Below are positions 26,329 through 38,486 of a stretch of 64,000 nucleotides of DNA, in pieces (within the stretch, counting starts at the first letter, position 1; each line of letters begins with the position of its first letter). Origin of the DNA: Nitrosospira sp. NpAV. GTDB lineage: Bacteria > Pseudomonadota > Gammaproteobacteria > Burkholderiales > Nitrosomonadaceae. The translations under genes were made by a program, and so were the position numbers. The stretch lies in assembly GCF_000832065.1 (NCBI RefSeq), contig NZ_JXQM01000001.1, positions 310,001 through 374,000 of the forward strand. Reading direction: 5' to 3'. The notes under the pieces were generated by a model. The model worked only from the letters and a program-made list of their open reading frames with translations, did no database searches and was not told the origin of the DNA.

Positions 26329-28044
26329 ATGAAATACTATTGTCAAATCGCGCTTGCATCCGCGCTCAGTGCATTACCTGTAAGTCCGATTCAGGCGGAG
26401 GAACCCGGCACACCGCCGGGCAGATCCTCGGTAATCCAACAAAGAACACAGCAGCAAATAGGCCAGGCGGAAGCATCAGCCGCAGATAAAAAGGCAGTCA
26501 AATCAACAGACGGAAATTTCAAATGGGCGATCAAACCGGGGCATCGGCCTGCTGAACCGTCTCCTCCCAGACCGGCCATGAATACGGATCGCGAGTACGA
26601 CTGGTGGGAGCAATCCGCCGCCAAAGCGGAAGCAACCTCCAAACCCACAAGCTATCACCGGCGCTCCAACAGCTATGCCACTAATCCCGACACCGATCCA
26701 CCCAGATATGTGCGCCGGTTGAGCGACATCGGCATCGAGGCGTTCAAGGACATTACTTGGCTGGATATCGGCTTTGAGTTCCGCACCCGTTACGAAATGC
26801 GGCACAACGACGTACGCCGGGTTGAAGGCGGATTCGATAACCCATTCTTTCTGCGTTCCCGCGCCTACCTGGGCATCAGGGAAATTCTTGATCCGTTCCG
26901 GGGCGCTATCGAGTTTCAGGATTCGCGAGTCTACAATAACAGGTTTCCGACCACTGACCAGGAGTACAACCCTTATGACCTGATCCAGGGGTATGGCGAA
27001 TTGTATTTCAAGAATGCGCTGGGCGAAGATGATCGCAAACAGAACCGGCCACTCAGGTTCAGGGTGGGGCGCATGGCCTACGAAACGCTGGACCGGCGTT
27101 TTATCGCCCGCAACGAATGGCGCAATACCACCAACACCTTTGAGGGGTTTCGTCTAAATTTAGGCCGGGAAGCCAATGACTGGGAAATCGATATGTGGGG
27201 GTATCAACCGGTCAAACGTCTGCAAAATGATTTTGACCGGCGCAACGATCACCTGTGGTTTTATGGCGTGATTGGCCACTGGCGCAAGTGGTCCGACATT
27301 ATCACGCTGCAACCATATTACATGGGTCAGAAACAAACGGCTGACCCCAATGGCCATACCGCAACAAACCGGCTCGATCGGGAACTTCACATGCCGTCGC
27401 TGCGTGGCTACGGCAAGATTGGAAATTGGCTGGATTACGATGTCAATTTCAGCTATCAGTTCGGTACTCATGGAACCGAGCGGCATGATGCGTATGGTTA
27501 CACCGCCGAAGTAGGGCATAACTTCAATTACGCATGGAAACCGCGTGTGAGTGCTTTTTATGGTTACGCCACCGGTGACCGGAATCCCAACGACAATGTG
27601 AATAATCGTTTTGACCGTTTCTTTGGTTTTGCGCGCCCCTGGTCAGCGGATCATTACGTTATTTATGAGAATATCAAGGCGCCCAAGATCAGGTTTGACC
27701 TTCAGCCGACCCAAAAGCTGGGATTAGAAGCCGGCTATAGCTGGTTCTGGCTGGCCAGCAGCACGGATCGTCTTTTCGATACCTTCGACGGCAACATCAG
27801 CGTGGTCAGAGACCCCGGTTTTAATCGGGATAGAACCGGAAGGAGCGGCGACTATGTCGGAGGCGCAGTGGAACTGCGCTTGCGCTATCAACTCGCATCG
27901 CGGATCAACACCACGTTCGGCTACACTCATTTCACCGCCGGCGAGTTCGTAAAAAACAGGATAGAGGCGCATCCTGACGATATCGTACAGCGCTCAGGCA
28001 ACACCGACTTTTTCTACGTTGAAGTGTTAATGAGCGCCTTTTAA
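26329..28044 (+). CDS. Alginate-export-type outer-membrane porin, first paralogue
   Basis: About 571 residues. The signal peptide ('YYCQIALASALSALPVSPIQA') is followed by a low-complexity Pro/Ser/Lys region carrying 'FKWAI', then an alginate_exp-type 18-strand barrel ('DITWLDIGFEFRTRYEMR', 'GAIEFQDSRVYNNRF', 'RFRVGRMAYETLDRRFI', 'SAFYGYATGDRNPNDN', 'GYSWFWLASSTDR'), ending 'VEVLMSAF'. The start at 26329 is chosen because it aligns with the start of the downstream paralogue; 26221 is an in-frame alternative. Lying between two sulfate-binding protein genes with the same leader, it probably lets a sulfur compound or organosulfate cross the outer membrane. Substrate is inferred. Confidence 0.85.
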   Translation: MKYYCQIALASALSALPVSPIQAEEPGTPPGRSSVIQQRTQQQIGQAEASAADKKAVKSTDGNFKWAIKPGHRPAEPSPPRPAMNTDREYDWWEQSAAKAEATSKPTSYHRRSNSYATNPDTDPPRYVRRLSDIGIEAFKDITWLDIGFEFRTRYEMRHNDVRRVEGGFDNPFFLRSRAYLGIREILDPFRGAIEFQDSRVYNNRFPTTDQEYNPYDLIQGYGELYFKNALGEDDRKQNRPLRFRVGRMAYETLDRRFIARNEWRNTTNTFEGFRLNLGREANDWEIDMWGYQPVKRLQNDFDRRNDHLWFYGVIGHWRKWSDIITLQPYYMGQKQTADPNGHTATNRLDRELHMPSLRGYGKIGNWLDYDVNFSYQFGTHGTERHDAYGYTAEVGHNFNYAWKPRVSAFYGYATGDRNPNDNVNNRFDRFFGFARPWSADHYVIYENIKAPKIRFDLQPTQKLGLEAGYSWFWLASSTDRLFDTFDGNISVVRDPGFNRDRTGRSGDYVGGAVELRLRYQLASRINTTFGYTHFTAGEFVKNRIEAHPDDIVQRSGNTDFFYVEVLMSAF

Positions 28045-28273
28045 GTCATCCCACATATACATTATTTGCCATTTCCTTCGAAATCAGGCGTTCACAACTT
28101 TCTATATGATAAAAAGAGATAAACAAATCTAATCTTATTAGTTCCTCATATAAGGGGGGGCTGGTAACTTCTACTCTGTCGACAATCTTCTGCTTTAAGT
28201 AAAAGGCATCTGCCCTTCGGCGATGCCTTCTCATTATTCAGAGCAGCGGCCAGATAAACTTACGGAGAGAGCA
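28045..28273. other. Intergenic leader region of porin 2
   Basis: Contains leader copy 3 and, between 28203 and 28229, a hairpin with stem AAGGCATC/GATGCCTT around a CT-rich loop. A ribosome site (GGAGAGA, 28264-28270) precedes the GTG start. Nothing else is recognised. Confidence 0.6.
28106..28172 (+). promoter_or_regulatory. Repeated leader element, copy 3 (porin 2)
   Basis: GATAAA-N10-CTTATT is at 28118-28139 with conserved flanks 'ATGATAAAAAGAGATAAAC', 'TTATTAGTTCCTCATATAAG' and 'GGCTGGTAACTTCT', very close to copy 1. The dyad ends 134 bp before the GTG start, matching the 133 bp of copy 1. Constant spacing supports a functional promoter/operator and leader rather than random similarity. 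Confidence 0.65.
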
Positions 28274-29968
28274 GTGAAATACTATTGGCAAATCGCGCTT
28301 GCATCCGCAATCAGCACATCACCCGTAAGCTTGCTACAAGCGGGGGAAAGCCATAAGCCAGCGGGAGAATCTTCGGTGAGAACCCAGCAGGGGGCGCAGC
28401 AACTGGCTCAGGCCGGGATATTTGATTCAGATAAACAGTTGATAAAATCATCGGATGATAATTATAAATGGGCAATCCCATTATCGGATGGCGACTACAA
28501 ATGGGCGATACCGTCATCGGGCAACCCCGCCGCATCGAATAAATCGGCTGCCCCGCTTGCTGCCACACCGGAAGCCAGCAAAAAGTCCGCCAGCTATTTT
28601 AAACCTGCCAGCAGCTATTCCACACAACCGGAGTCTGATCCGCCAAGATATGTAAAGAATCTGAGCAAAACCGGTATCGAGGCCTTCAAAGATATCACCT
28701 GGCTGGATGTAGGCCTGGATCACCGTACCCGGTACGAATTTCGGAGTAACGATATACGACGCACCGACCTTACACTTGACCAGCCTTTTTTACTACGTTC
28801 ACGCGCCTATGTTGGAATAAGGGAAATTCTGGATCCGTTTCGCGGCGCAATTGAATTTCAGGATTCCCGACGCTACAACGGCAAATTCCCGCATGATGAC
28901 CGTGATTTTAACGACTACGACCTGATTCAGGGGTATGGCGAACTGTATTTCAAGCGCGCGTTGGGTCAAGACGATCGGAAACAGGACCGTCCAATCAGGT
29001 TTCGGGTAGGCCGTATGGCTTATGAGGCGCTGGACCGGCGTTTGATCGGGCGTAACGAATGGCGCAACACCACCAATACTTTCGAAGGCTTTCGCATTAA
29101 TCTGGGCCAGGAAGCGAATGACTGGGAAGTTGATTTATGGGCCTATCAACCCGTTAAGCGGGTACTGGCCGCTTTCGATCAGCGTGTCGAAAATCAGTGG
29201 TTTTACGGGGTTATCGGTCACTGGCGCAAATGGTCGGATATTATTACGCTCCAGCCCTATTATATGGGCCTTGCACAGGACGGCAGCAAAATGCCCGGGC
29301 AAATTGACCGTGAAATCCACGCGCCCGCCCTGCGTGGCTATGGGAAGATAGGCAATACCAATCTGGATTATGATTTCAACCTGATCTATCAATTCGGCAG
29401 AAACGGGTCGGAGCAGCATGACGCACACGGTTATACGCTCGAGACGGGATATACCTTCAAACACGACTGGAAACCGCGTATCAGCGCCTTTTATGGCTAC
29501 GCAAGCGGAGATCGCAACCCTAATGACAACGTCAATAACCGGTTTGAACGCTTCTTCGGTTTCGCGCGGCCATGGTCCGCGGACGACTACATTGTTTTTG
29601 AAAATATTAAAGCGCCTAAAATCAAGCTTGAGCTCCAGCCAGCCAAAGATTTGCGTATAGATGGCGGCTATAGCTGGTTCTGGCTCGCCAGCAGCACTGA
29701 CCGCTTTAACAACTTGCTCGATGGCAATAACAGTGCGATTCGGAATCCGGGTTTCAATCGTGATCCGACTGGAAGGAGTGGTGATTTTATCGGACATGCT
29801 TTGGATATTCGCGCGCGCTATAAACTCACACCCAATATCGACACTACGGTGGGCTATTCGCACTTCGTCAGCGGCAACTTCACACGTAACAGGCAAATGG
29901 CTGCGTTGGGCAGAAGCCCGAGAGGCTCCGACTTTTTTTATGTTGAAGTAGTAATCAGTGCTTTTTAA
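28274..29968 (+). CDS. Alginate-export-type outer-membrane porin, second paralogue
   Basis: About 564 residues from a GTG start with a GGAGAGA site. The signal peptide ('YYWQIALASAISTSPVS') precedes a region with two copies of 'YKWAI' ('DDNYKWAIP', 'DGDYKWAIP'), then the same barrel as the first paralogue, nearly collinear ('GAIEFQDSRRYNGKF', 'RFRVGRMAYEALDRRLI', 'GYSWFWLASSTDRF'), ending 'VEVVISAF'. No Cys and about four internal Met are visible. The two porins are a tandem duplication. Diverged surface loops ('LAQDGSKMPGQIDRE' against a longer loop in copy 1) suggest different substrates. Confidence 0.85.
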   Translation: MKYYWQIALASAISTSPVSLLQAGESHKPAGESSVRTQQGAQQLAQAGIFDSDKQLIKSSDDNYKWAIPLSDGDYKWAIPSSGNPAASNKSAAPLAATPEASKKSASYFKPASSYSTQPESDPPRYVKNLSKTGIEAFKDITWLDVGLDHRTRYEFRSNDIRRTDLTLDQPFLLRSRAYVGIREILDPFRGAIEFQDSRRYNGKFPHDDRDFNDYDLIQGYGELYFKRALGQDDRKQDRPIRFRVGRMAYEALDRRLIGRNEWRNTTNTFEGFRINLGQEANDWEVDLWAYQPVKRVLAAFDQRVENQWFYGVIGHWRKWSDIITLQPYYMGLAQDGSKMPGQIDREIHAPALRGYGKIGNTNLDYDFNLIYQFGRNGSEQHDAHGYTLETGYTFKHDWKPRISAFYGYASGDRNPNDNVNNRFERFFGFARPWSADDYIVFENIKAPKIKLELQPAKDLRIDGGYSWFWLASSTDRFNNLLDGNNSAIRNPGFNRDPTGRSGDFIGHALDIRARYKLTPNIDTTVGYSHFVSGNFTRNRQMAALGRSPRGSDFFYVEVVISAF

Positions 29969-30012
29969 TCGGAGCCTGATTAGATTTATTTAATTATCAC
30001 ATCAGAGGAAAA

Positions 30013-31008
30013 ATGAAAATTAAAACATGGCTGACAGCAGCCTTGCTAGCGAGTTTGTTAATCAACGGCAACGCTTTCGCGGACAGGACTTTACTTAATG
30101 TCTCCTATGATCCAACGCGTGAGCTTTACCAGGAGTTCAATGAGTCATTCATAAAACAGTGGCAGGCAAAGACCAAGGAGAAAGTGGCCGTGAAGCAATC
30201 CCACGGCGGTTCCGGCAAACAAGCGCGCTCAGTGATCGACGGTCTCGAGGCGGATGTGGTGACGCTCGCCTTGGCCAACGACATCAACGCCATCGCGGAA
30301 AAAGCCAAATTGCTGCCTGAAGACTGGCAGAAGCGCCTTTTGCGCAACAGCACGCCTTATACCTCGACCATTATTTTTCTGGTGCGCAAAGGCAACCCCA
30401 AGGGGATTAAGGACTGGAACGATCTGGCCAGACCTGGTGTGGCTGTGATTACACCCAATCCAAAAACCTCTGGCGGCGCGCAGTGGAATTATCTGGCAGC
30501 ATGGGAATTTGGGAAGCGAAACTTTGGTGAGGCCAGAGCAAAAGAATTTGTCGCGGATATCTACAAGAATGTTCCAGTGCTTGATTCCGGCGCGCGCGGC
30601 TCAACCACGACTTTCGTCGAGCGCGGTGTCGGCGACGTATTCATCTCCTGGGAGAACGAAGCCTTCCTCGCGATCAAGGAGTACGGTCCCACCAAGTTTG
30701 AAATCGTGGTGCCGTCACTCAGCATACTCGCCGAACCGCCGGTCGCGATAGTAGACAAAGTGGTGGACAAGAAGGGTACGCGCGATCTCGCCGAAGCCTA
30801 TCTACAGTATTTATACTCGGAGGAAGGTCAGGAGATCGCCGCAAAGAATTTCTACCGTCCTACCGACACCAAGGTTGCCGCAAAATATGCTGATCGATTT
30901 CCTGCCATCAAACTGTTCAAGATCGATGATGCGTTTGGCGGCTGGAAGAATGCATACAAGGTTCATTTTGCGGATGGTGGGACGTTCGATCAAATTTATC
31001 AGAAATAA
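30013..31008 (+). CDS. sbp: Sulfate/thiosulfate ABC transporter substrate-binding protein (second copy)
   Basis: A 331-residue Sbp/CysP-family protein with signal peptide ('[17 protein letters not shown]') and the diagnostic '[17 protein letters not shown]', '[20 protein letters not shown]' and '[15 protein letters not shown]'. It is clearly paralogous to the copy at 24887. Apart from the initiator Met it contains no Met and no Cys by direct reading, an extreme case of sulfur sparing. A ribosome site (AGAGGAAAA) precedes the start. It lacks the repeated leader element and may be read through from porin 2. It feeds the CysTWA transporter downstream. Confidence 0.95.
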   Translation: MKIKTWLTAALLASLLINGNAFADRTLLNVSYDPTRELYQEFNESFIKQWQAKTKEKVAVKQSHGGSGKQARSVIDGLEADVVTLALANDINAIAEKAKLLPEDWQKRLLRNSTPYTSTIIFLVRKGNPKGIKDWNDLARPGVAVITPNPKTSGGAQWNYLAAWEFGKRNFGEARAKEFVADIYKNVPVLDSGARGSTTTFVERGVGDVFISWENEAFLAIKEYGPTKFEIVVPSLSILAEPPVAIVDKVVDKKGTRDLAEAYLQYLYSEEGQEIAAKNFYRPTDTKVAAKYADRFPAIKLFKIDDAFGGWKNAYKVHFADGGTFDQIYQK

Positions 31009-31053
31009 GCATCCTGCGGCGCGGAAGCGCCACCATATAATTCAGGAGTCAGC

Positions 31054-31473
31054 ATGACTGCATTGATCGTGGGTGGGGACTACATACAAACCTTGAAGCG
31101 GGAACTCCTCGCGCACGGCCTGACCGATGTCGAACACTGGGATGGTCGACAGTCGAGAATTACCAAGCGTACAATTCCCGGCAGCGCCAGACTGGTGGTG
31201 ATACTGTACGATTATGTCAGCCACAGCGTATCGAATGCTTTGAAGCAGCAGGCGAATAAAAGTGGCGTACCCCTGGTGTTCTGCAGAAACTCAACGCATG
31301 AGTTGCGGAGAAAGCTGGAAAGTATGGAATTAAGCGAGGTTCCCTGTCGCCGCGGCGACGCTATCCAATCGATAATACTCATCGTTGAACAATGGGGCTG
31401 CCTGGCAGCTTCGATTATCTTATTGCCTGAACGAAGGAAAGAGCACCGGTATGAAAACAAGGAATGCGCATGA
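31054..31473 (+). CDS. DUF2325 domain protein
   Basis: A 139-residue protein with the DUF2325 pattern: 'MTALIVGGDYIQTLKRELL' at the start, 'ARLVVILYDYVSHSV' in the middle, and 'VPLVFCRNSTHELRRKLE'. DUF2325 proteins are small Rossmann-like proteins of unknown function. It lies between sbp2 and a degenerate EAL gene in the sulfate operon, so a role in sulfate uptake or its control is inferred from context only. It overlaps the next gene by 23 bp. Confidence 0.75.
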   Translation: MTALIVGGDYIQTLKRELLAHGLTDVEHWDGRQSRITKRTIPGSARLVVILYDYVSHSVSNALKQQANKSGVPLVFCRNSTHELRRKLESMELSEVPCRRGDAIQSIILIVEQWGCLAASIILLPERRKEHRYENKECA

Positions 31474-32293
31474 TGAATTGAGGCGGGTTCAGGCGACCAC
31501 CGATTATCTGCTGCATCCCTCGGAAGATGATGGCTGGGTAATCGGGCATTTCTCCAATAATCGTTTGTCAAGCGTCTTTCAGCCGGTTGTTGATGCACAT
31601 AACCGCCAGGTTGTTGGGCATGCCGCTTACGTGCGTTGCGAACCCGACCATAAGAATGTGGTACCTCCATGGGGCATTTTTGCGTTGGCGGCGGAGGATA
31701 CGCTACTGGTCAAGCTGGATCGCCTGTGCCGGACATTGCATGCGATCAATTATTTCAGTATCGCTTTGGGGCCGGGCGATCTTTTCGTCAGCGTGCAGCC
31801 ACGCCTGCTGGAAAGCGTCAAGGACGATCATGGCCGCGCGTTCGCCGAGGTCCTCGATCTCATCGGGGTGGCTGCCTCTCGCGTGGTTATTGAAATTCCG
31901 GCCGAGGTGAATCGGGACTGGCGGCTGCTCAGGCACGTGATCGGCAACTATCGTTCACGCGGTTATCGGATCGCGGCGAATCACAGCGGTGTAGGCAACA
32001 ACTGGATGGCGGAACTGGGAAGCCTATATCCCGATATCGTCCGACAGGACGCTTCAACCCTATTGCAGCACAATGGCCCGGATTCGCTGCTGGACACCGT
32101 TCATCGTTTCGGGGCCGCTCTGTTGGTGCGAGATATCGAAACCAGCCAGCAGCTAGCGGCTGCAATTCGAGCAGGTGCCGATTTCTTGCAGGGCCGTTTT
32201 CTGGGAGAACCGGCCCGCACGATTGAAGCAAGGAGCTTCGGGCAGCTGCGGGGTGAGGGTCATGCAGCGCGGGCAGGAAATGTAAGCGGTTAA
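31451..32293 (+). CDS. Degenerate EAL-domain protein in sulfate operon
   Basis: About 280 residues from the ATG at 31451 (AAGGAAAGAG upstream). The EAL fold is recognisable ('[20 protein letters not shown]', '[14 protein letters not shown]', '[14 protein letters not shown]', '[15 protein letters not shown]'). The c-di-GMP phosphodiesterase residues are not kept: the EAL motif reads AAY, the DDFG position reads NHSG, and the EGVE position reads RDIE. It should therefore not hydrolyse c-di-GMP but could bind a ligand or protein. It precedes cysT by 26 bp, so it is likely co-transcribed with the transporter. Confidence 0.8.
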   Translation: MKTRNAHDELRRVQATTDYLLHPSEDDGWVIGHFSNNRLSSVFQPVVDAHNRQVVGHAAYVRCEPDHKNVVPPWGIFALAAEDTLLVKLDRLCRTLHAINYFSIALGPGDLFVSVQPRLLESVKDDHGRAFAEVLDLIGVAASRVVIEIPAEVNRDWRLLRHVIGNYRSRGYRIAANHSGVGNNWMAELGSLYPDIVRQDASTLLQHNGPDSLLDTVHRFGAALLVRDIETSQQLAAAIRAGADFLQGRFLGEPARTIEARSFGQLRGEGHAARAGNVSG

Positions 32294-32319
32294 GCAAATG
32301 GATCAATAGGAGTTTTGAA

Positions 32320-33150
32320 TTGGGCACATTCAAGCAATACAGCGTTCTGCCAGGATTCAATCTGGCGCTCGGGTTTACCCTGCTTTATCTGAGTCTTATC
32401 GTACTGATCCCGCTGTCAGCGGCATTTATCCGCACGTCCGCGTTCACATGGCCGGAATTCCTGGCTGTAGTGACGACACCCCGTGTGGTGGCCTCCTACC
32501 GGCTGACTTTCGGGGCTTCATTTGCAGCTGCGGTGGTCAACGCCATATTCGGTCTTCTGGTGGCGTGGGTATTGGTACGCTATCGCTTTCCAGGCAAGAA
32601 GATTGTGGATGCGCTGGTGGATCTTCCCTTTGCGCTGCCAACAGCGGTGGCCGGTATTGCGCTGACCGCGCTTTACGCAGGTAACGGCTGGATTGGTCAA
32701 TTTTTCGAGCCTCTCGGCATCAAAATCGCTTTCACACCGATCGGCATTTTTGTTGCGTTGACCTTTATTGGCTTGCCATTCGTGGTACGTACGGTTCAGC
32801 CGGTGCTCGAGGATATCGAGTCGGAATTGGAAGAAGCCGCGGCAACGCTGGGTGCGACTCGGCTGCAGACTTTCACGCGGGTTATTTTCCCCACACTTTT
32901 TCCGGCATTGATGACAGGTTTCGCGCTTGCGTTTGCACGCGCGATTGGTGAGTACGGCTCGGTCATTTTCATTGCCGGCAATATGCCCATGATTTCGGAG
33001 ATTACTCCGCTTCTGATCATCACCAAGCTTGAGCAGTATGATTACGCGGGCGCCACCGCGCTGGCGGTAGTCATGCTGGTGATTTCGTTTGTGATGCTGC
33101 TGATCATCAATCTGCTGCAGTGGTGGAGCCGCCGGAGTATGGCCGCATGA
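32320..33150 (+). CDS. cysT: Sulfate ABC transporter permease CysT (CysU)
   Basis: A 276-residue permease with six membrane segments and the EAA-type ATPase-contact loop ('[20 protein letters not shown]'). Other CysT features are '[20 protein letters not shown]' and '[19 protein letters not shown]'. Translation begins at a TTG with AGGAG at 32308-32312, seven bases upstream; no ATG is available at the right place. It pairs with CysW to form the membrane channel. Confidence 0.95.
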   Translation: MGTFKQYSVLPGFNLALGFTLLYLSLIVLIPLSAAFIRTSAFTWPEFLAVVTTPRVVASYRLTFGASFAAAVVNAIFGLLVAWVLVRYRFPGKKIVDALVDLPFALPTAVAGIALTALYAGNGWIGQFFEPLGIKIAFTPIGIFVALTFIGLPFVVRTVQPVLEDIESELEEAAATLGATRLQTFTRVIFPTLFPALMTGFALAFARAIGEYGSVIFIAGNMPMISEITPLLIITKLEQYDYAGATALAVVMLVISFVMLLIINLLQWWSRRSMAA

Positions 33151-33160
33151 GATTCTATCG

Positions 33161-34045
33161 ATGAGCACTATTGCATTGCCGACACCCGCCGGGATACACC
33201 GTAGAGCAGCGACAGATGAACCCGCGTGGGTACGCAGGACGTTGATCGGACTGGCGCTAACGTTTCTGACACTATTCCTCTTCGTACCTCTTATCTCGGT
33301 CTTCTACGAAGCGCTAAAGAAAGGCGTGGATGTCTACTTTGCTGCCATTACAGAGCCGGACGCAGTGGCGGCGATCAAGCTTACCCTGACCGCTGCGGCG
33401 ATCGCGGTCCCCCTCAATCTGATATTCGGCCTAGCGGCTGCATGGGCTATCGCAAAGTTCGAATTCCGCGGCAAGAACCTGTTGATTACGTTGATTGATC
33501 TGCCATTCTCGGTATCGCCCGTGGTTTCAGGGCTGATCTACGTGCTCATCTTCGGCTTGCAGGGTTGGTTTGGGCCGTGGCTGGCGGAAAACGATATCAA
33601 GATCATATTCGCAGTGCCGGGCATCGTTCTGGCCACGATCTTCGTGACGGTTCCGTTTATCGCCCGTGAGCTGATCCCGCTGATGCAGGCACAGGGTACC
33701 GAGGAAGAGGAAGCCGCCGTGGTGCTGGGCGCCAGCGGCTGGCAGACCTTTTTCCGCGTCACGCTCCCTAACGTCAAGTGGGGTCTATTGTACGGCACCA
33801 TTCTTTGCAATGCACGGGCAATGGGCGAATTCGGAGCGGTATCCGTTGTCTCGGGCCATATCCGCGGCAGTACCAATACCTTGCCGCTTCACGTCGAAAT
33901 CCTTTATAACGAATACAACTTCGCCGCTGCATTTGCGGTTGCATCGCTGCTGGCATTGCTTGCACTGGTAACGCTTGCACTGAAAACGTTCGTTGAATCC
34001 AGAAATGGGCAGAATAGGGACAGGGAGAATCCTAATGAGCATTGA
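33161..34045 (+). CDS. cysW: Sulfate ABC transporter permease CysW
   Basis: A 294-residue permease with a long N-terminal tail, six membrane segments and the contact loop ('[20 protein letters not shown]'). CysW-type motifs include '[20 protein letters not shown]' and '[20 protein letters not shown]'. It begins ten bases after cysT and overlaps cysA by 11 bases. Confidence 0.95.
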   Translation: MSTIALPTPAGIHRRAATDEPAWVRRTLIGLALTFLTLFLFVPLISVFYEALKKGVDVYFAAITEPDAVAAIKLTLTAAAIAVPLNLIFGLAAAWAIAKFEFRGKNLLITLIDLPFSVSPVVSGLIYVLIFGLQGWFGPWLAENDIKIIFAVPGIVLATIFVTVPFIARELIPLMQAQGTEEEEAAVVLGASGWQTFFRVTLPNVKWGLLYGTILCNARAMGEFGAVSVVSGHIRGSTNTLPLHVEILYNEYNFAAAFAVASLLALLALVTLALKTFVESRNGQNRDRENPNEH

Positions 34046-35108
34046 GGTACGTGGTCTTTCCAAACAATTCGGGACTTTCGCCGCACTGCGCGATGTCAGT
34101 CTGGAAGTGCATTCGGGTGAGCTGCTGGCGTTGCTGGGTCCTTCGGGTTCCGGAAAAACCACCTTGCTGCGGGTGATCGCGGGTCTCGAGGCAGCGGATG
34201 CCGGCCAAATATTGTTCCAAGGTGAAGATGCGACCCAGCAACATGTGCGGGAGCGGCAGGTAGGTTTTGTATTTCAGCACTATGCGCTGTTCCGCAATAT
34301 GACAATATTCGAGAACGTCGCGTTTGGGTTGCGTGTACGTCCAAAGGACAGCCGCCCTGCGGATGCGGAGATTCGCAATCGGGTCCACAACTTGCTGAAA
34401 CTGGTACAACTGGATTGGCTGGCTGACCGGCATCCGCATCAACTTTCCGGGGGCCAGCGTCAGCGCGTTGCACTGGCGCGAGCGCTGGCGGTGGAACCCA
34501 AAGTGTTGCTACTGGACGAACCCTTCGGGGCGCTTGATGCAAAGGTGCGCAAAGAGCTGCGTTCCTGGTTACGCAGGCTTCATGACGAAATGCATATCAC
34601 CAGCGTGTTCGTCACCCATGATCAGGAAGAAGCGCTGGAAGTGGCGGACCGGGTAGTCGTAATGAATGAAGGCCGCATTGAGCAGATCGGCACGCCGGAC
34701 GAAGTCTACGAGCAGCCGGCGAGTCCGTTTGTCTACGAGTTTCTTGGCAAGGTAAACCTATTTCATGGTCGGCTGCACCATGGACGCGCCTGGATAGGGG
34801 GTATCGAAGTCGATGCGCCTGAGCATACCGAAGCTGAGGAACTGGCTGCTGTCGCATATGTACGTCCGCATGATATCCATGTTGACCGGGTGATTCACGA
34901 TGGGGGCGCGCTTCCTGCGCGGGTTTTCCATATCCTTTCAGTGGGACCGGTGGTCCGTCTTGAACTTATCCGGGATGACAGCGAAGATAAGGAGCTGATC
35001 CAGGTAGAGATCAGCAAGGAGCGTTTTCGCGAATTACAGTTGGTTCGGGGCGATCGAGTCTTCATTAAACCTTCCCGCTTTGATTTATTTCCCAACCAAG
35101 TGCACTGA
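34035..35108 (+). CDS. cysA: Sulfate/thiosulfate ABC transporter ATPase CysA
   Basis: A 357-residue ATPase with Walker A '[11 protein letters not shown]' (about residue 35), signature '[15 protein letters not shown]' (about 137), Walker B '[12 protein letters not shown]' (about 157), H-loop 'VTHDQEEAL' (about 193) and a C-terminal regulatory TOBE-like domain ('[12 protein letters not shown]'). The ATG at 34035 matches other CysA N-termini. It completes the sulfate importer. A strong terminator follows at 35307. Confidence 0.96.
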   Translation: MSIEVRGLSKQFGTFAALRDVSLEVHSGELLALLGPSGSGKTTLLRVIAGLEAADAGQILFQGEDATQQHVRERQVGFVFQHYALFRNMTIFENVAFGLRVRPKDSRPADAEIRNRVHNLLKLVQLDWLADRHPHQLSGGQRQRVALARALAVEPKVLLLDEPFGALDAKVRKELRSWLRRLHDEMHITSVFVTHDQEEALEVADRVVVMNEGRIEQIGTPDEVYEQPASPFVYEFLGKVNLFHGRLHHGRAWIGGIEVDAPEHTEAEELAAVAYVRPHDIHVDRVIHDGGALPARVFHILSVGPVVRLELIRDDSEDKELIQVEISKERFRELQLVRGDRVFIKPSRFDLFPNQVH

Positions 35109-35306
35109 ATCTAAGTGCAGCGGTTGATTGCTCATTTGCAGTCTAGGGTTATGATTCATGAAGAACTCATTATTATTTAATTCTTACCTCTCTTGAGCGA
35201 GCCCGCGACGGCGCGGATTGCGCACTTTCAACTACCGGATTTTAGGCTGAATCCGAATAGCCGTCATACTCAATTCCGTATTTTCCGATTTAAGTTATGC
35301 ATCAAT

Positions 35307-35342
35307 AAAAAAGCCCCAGCTCATAAGAGCTGGGGCTTTTTT
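35307..35342. terminator. Bidirectional intrinsic terminator between cysA and the rRNA operon
   Basis: A perfect stem GCCCCAGCTC/GAGCTGGGGC with loop ATAA is flanked by six A on one side and six T on the other, so it can terminate the cysA transcript (+) and the rRNA operon (-). Confidence 0.9.
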
Positions 35343-35350
35343 ATTATAGG

Positions 35351-35465
35351 TGCCTGGCAGTGACCTACTTTCGCATGTGAATACACACTATCATCGGCGC
35401 GACCTCGTTTCACGGCCCTGTTCGGGATGGGAAGGGGTGGGTCCAAAGCGCTATGACCGCCAAGC
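35351..35465 (-). rRNA. rrf: 5S ribosomal RNA
   Basis: The complement reads as a typical proteobacterial 5S rRNA beginning near 'GCTTGGCGGTCATAGCG', with 'CCCATCCCGAACAGG' in the middle and 'AGTAGGTCACTGCCAGGC' at the end. It is the last gene of the rRNA operon. Ends are accurate to a few bases. Confidence 0.93.
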
Positions 35466-35591
35466 GTAACTTTATTATGGCAAGCGGGAGAGCAATGAAT
35501 CTTGTTGTCTCATCGCGAGCCACATTCTGGAAGAAGTAAATTGGGAAGATTGCATCAGGGCAAACACCTGATATGTCTTTCTTAAGGTTAT

Positions 35592-38486
<2,895 letters not shown>

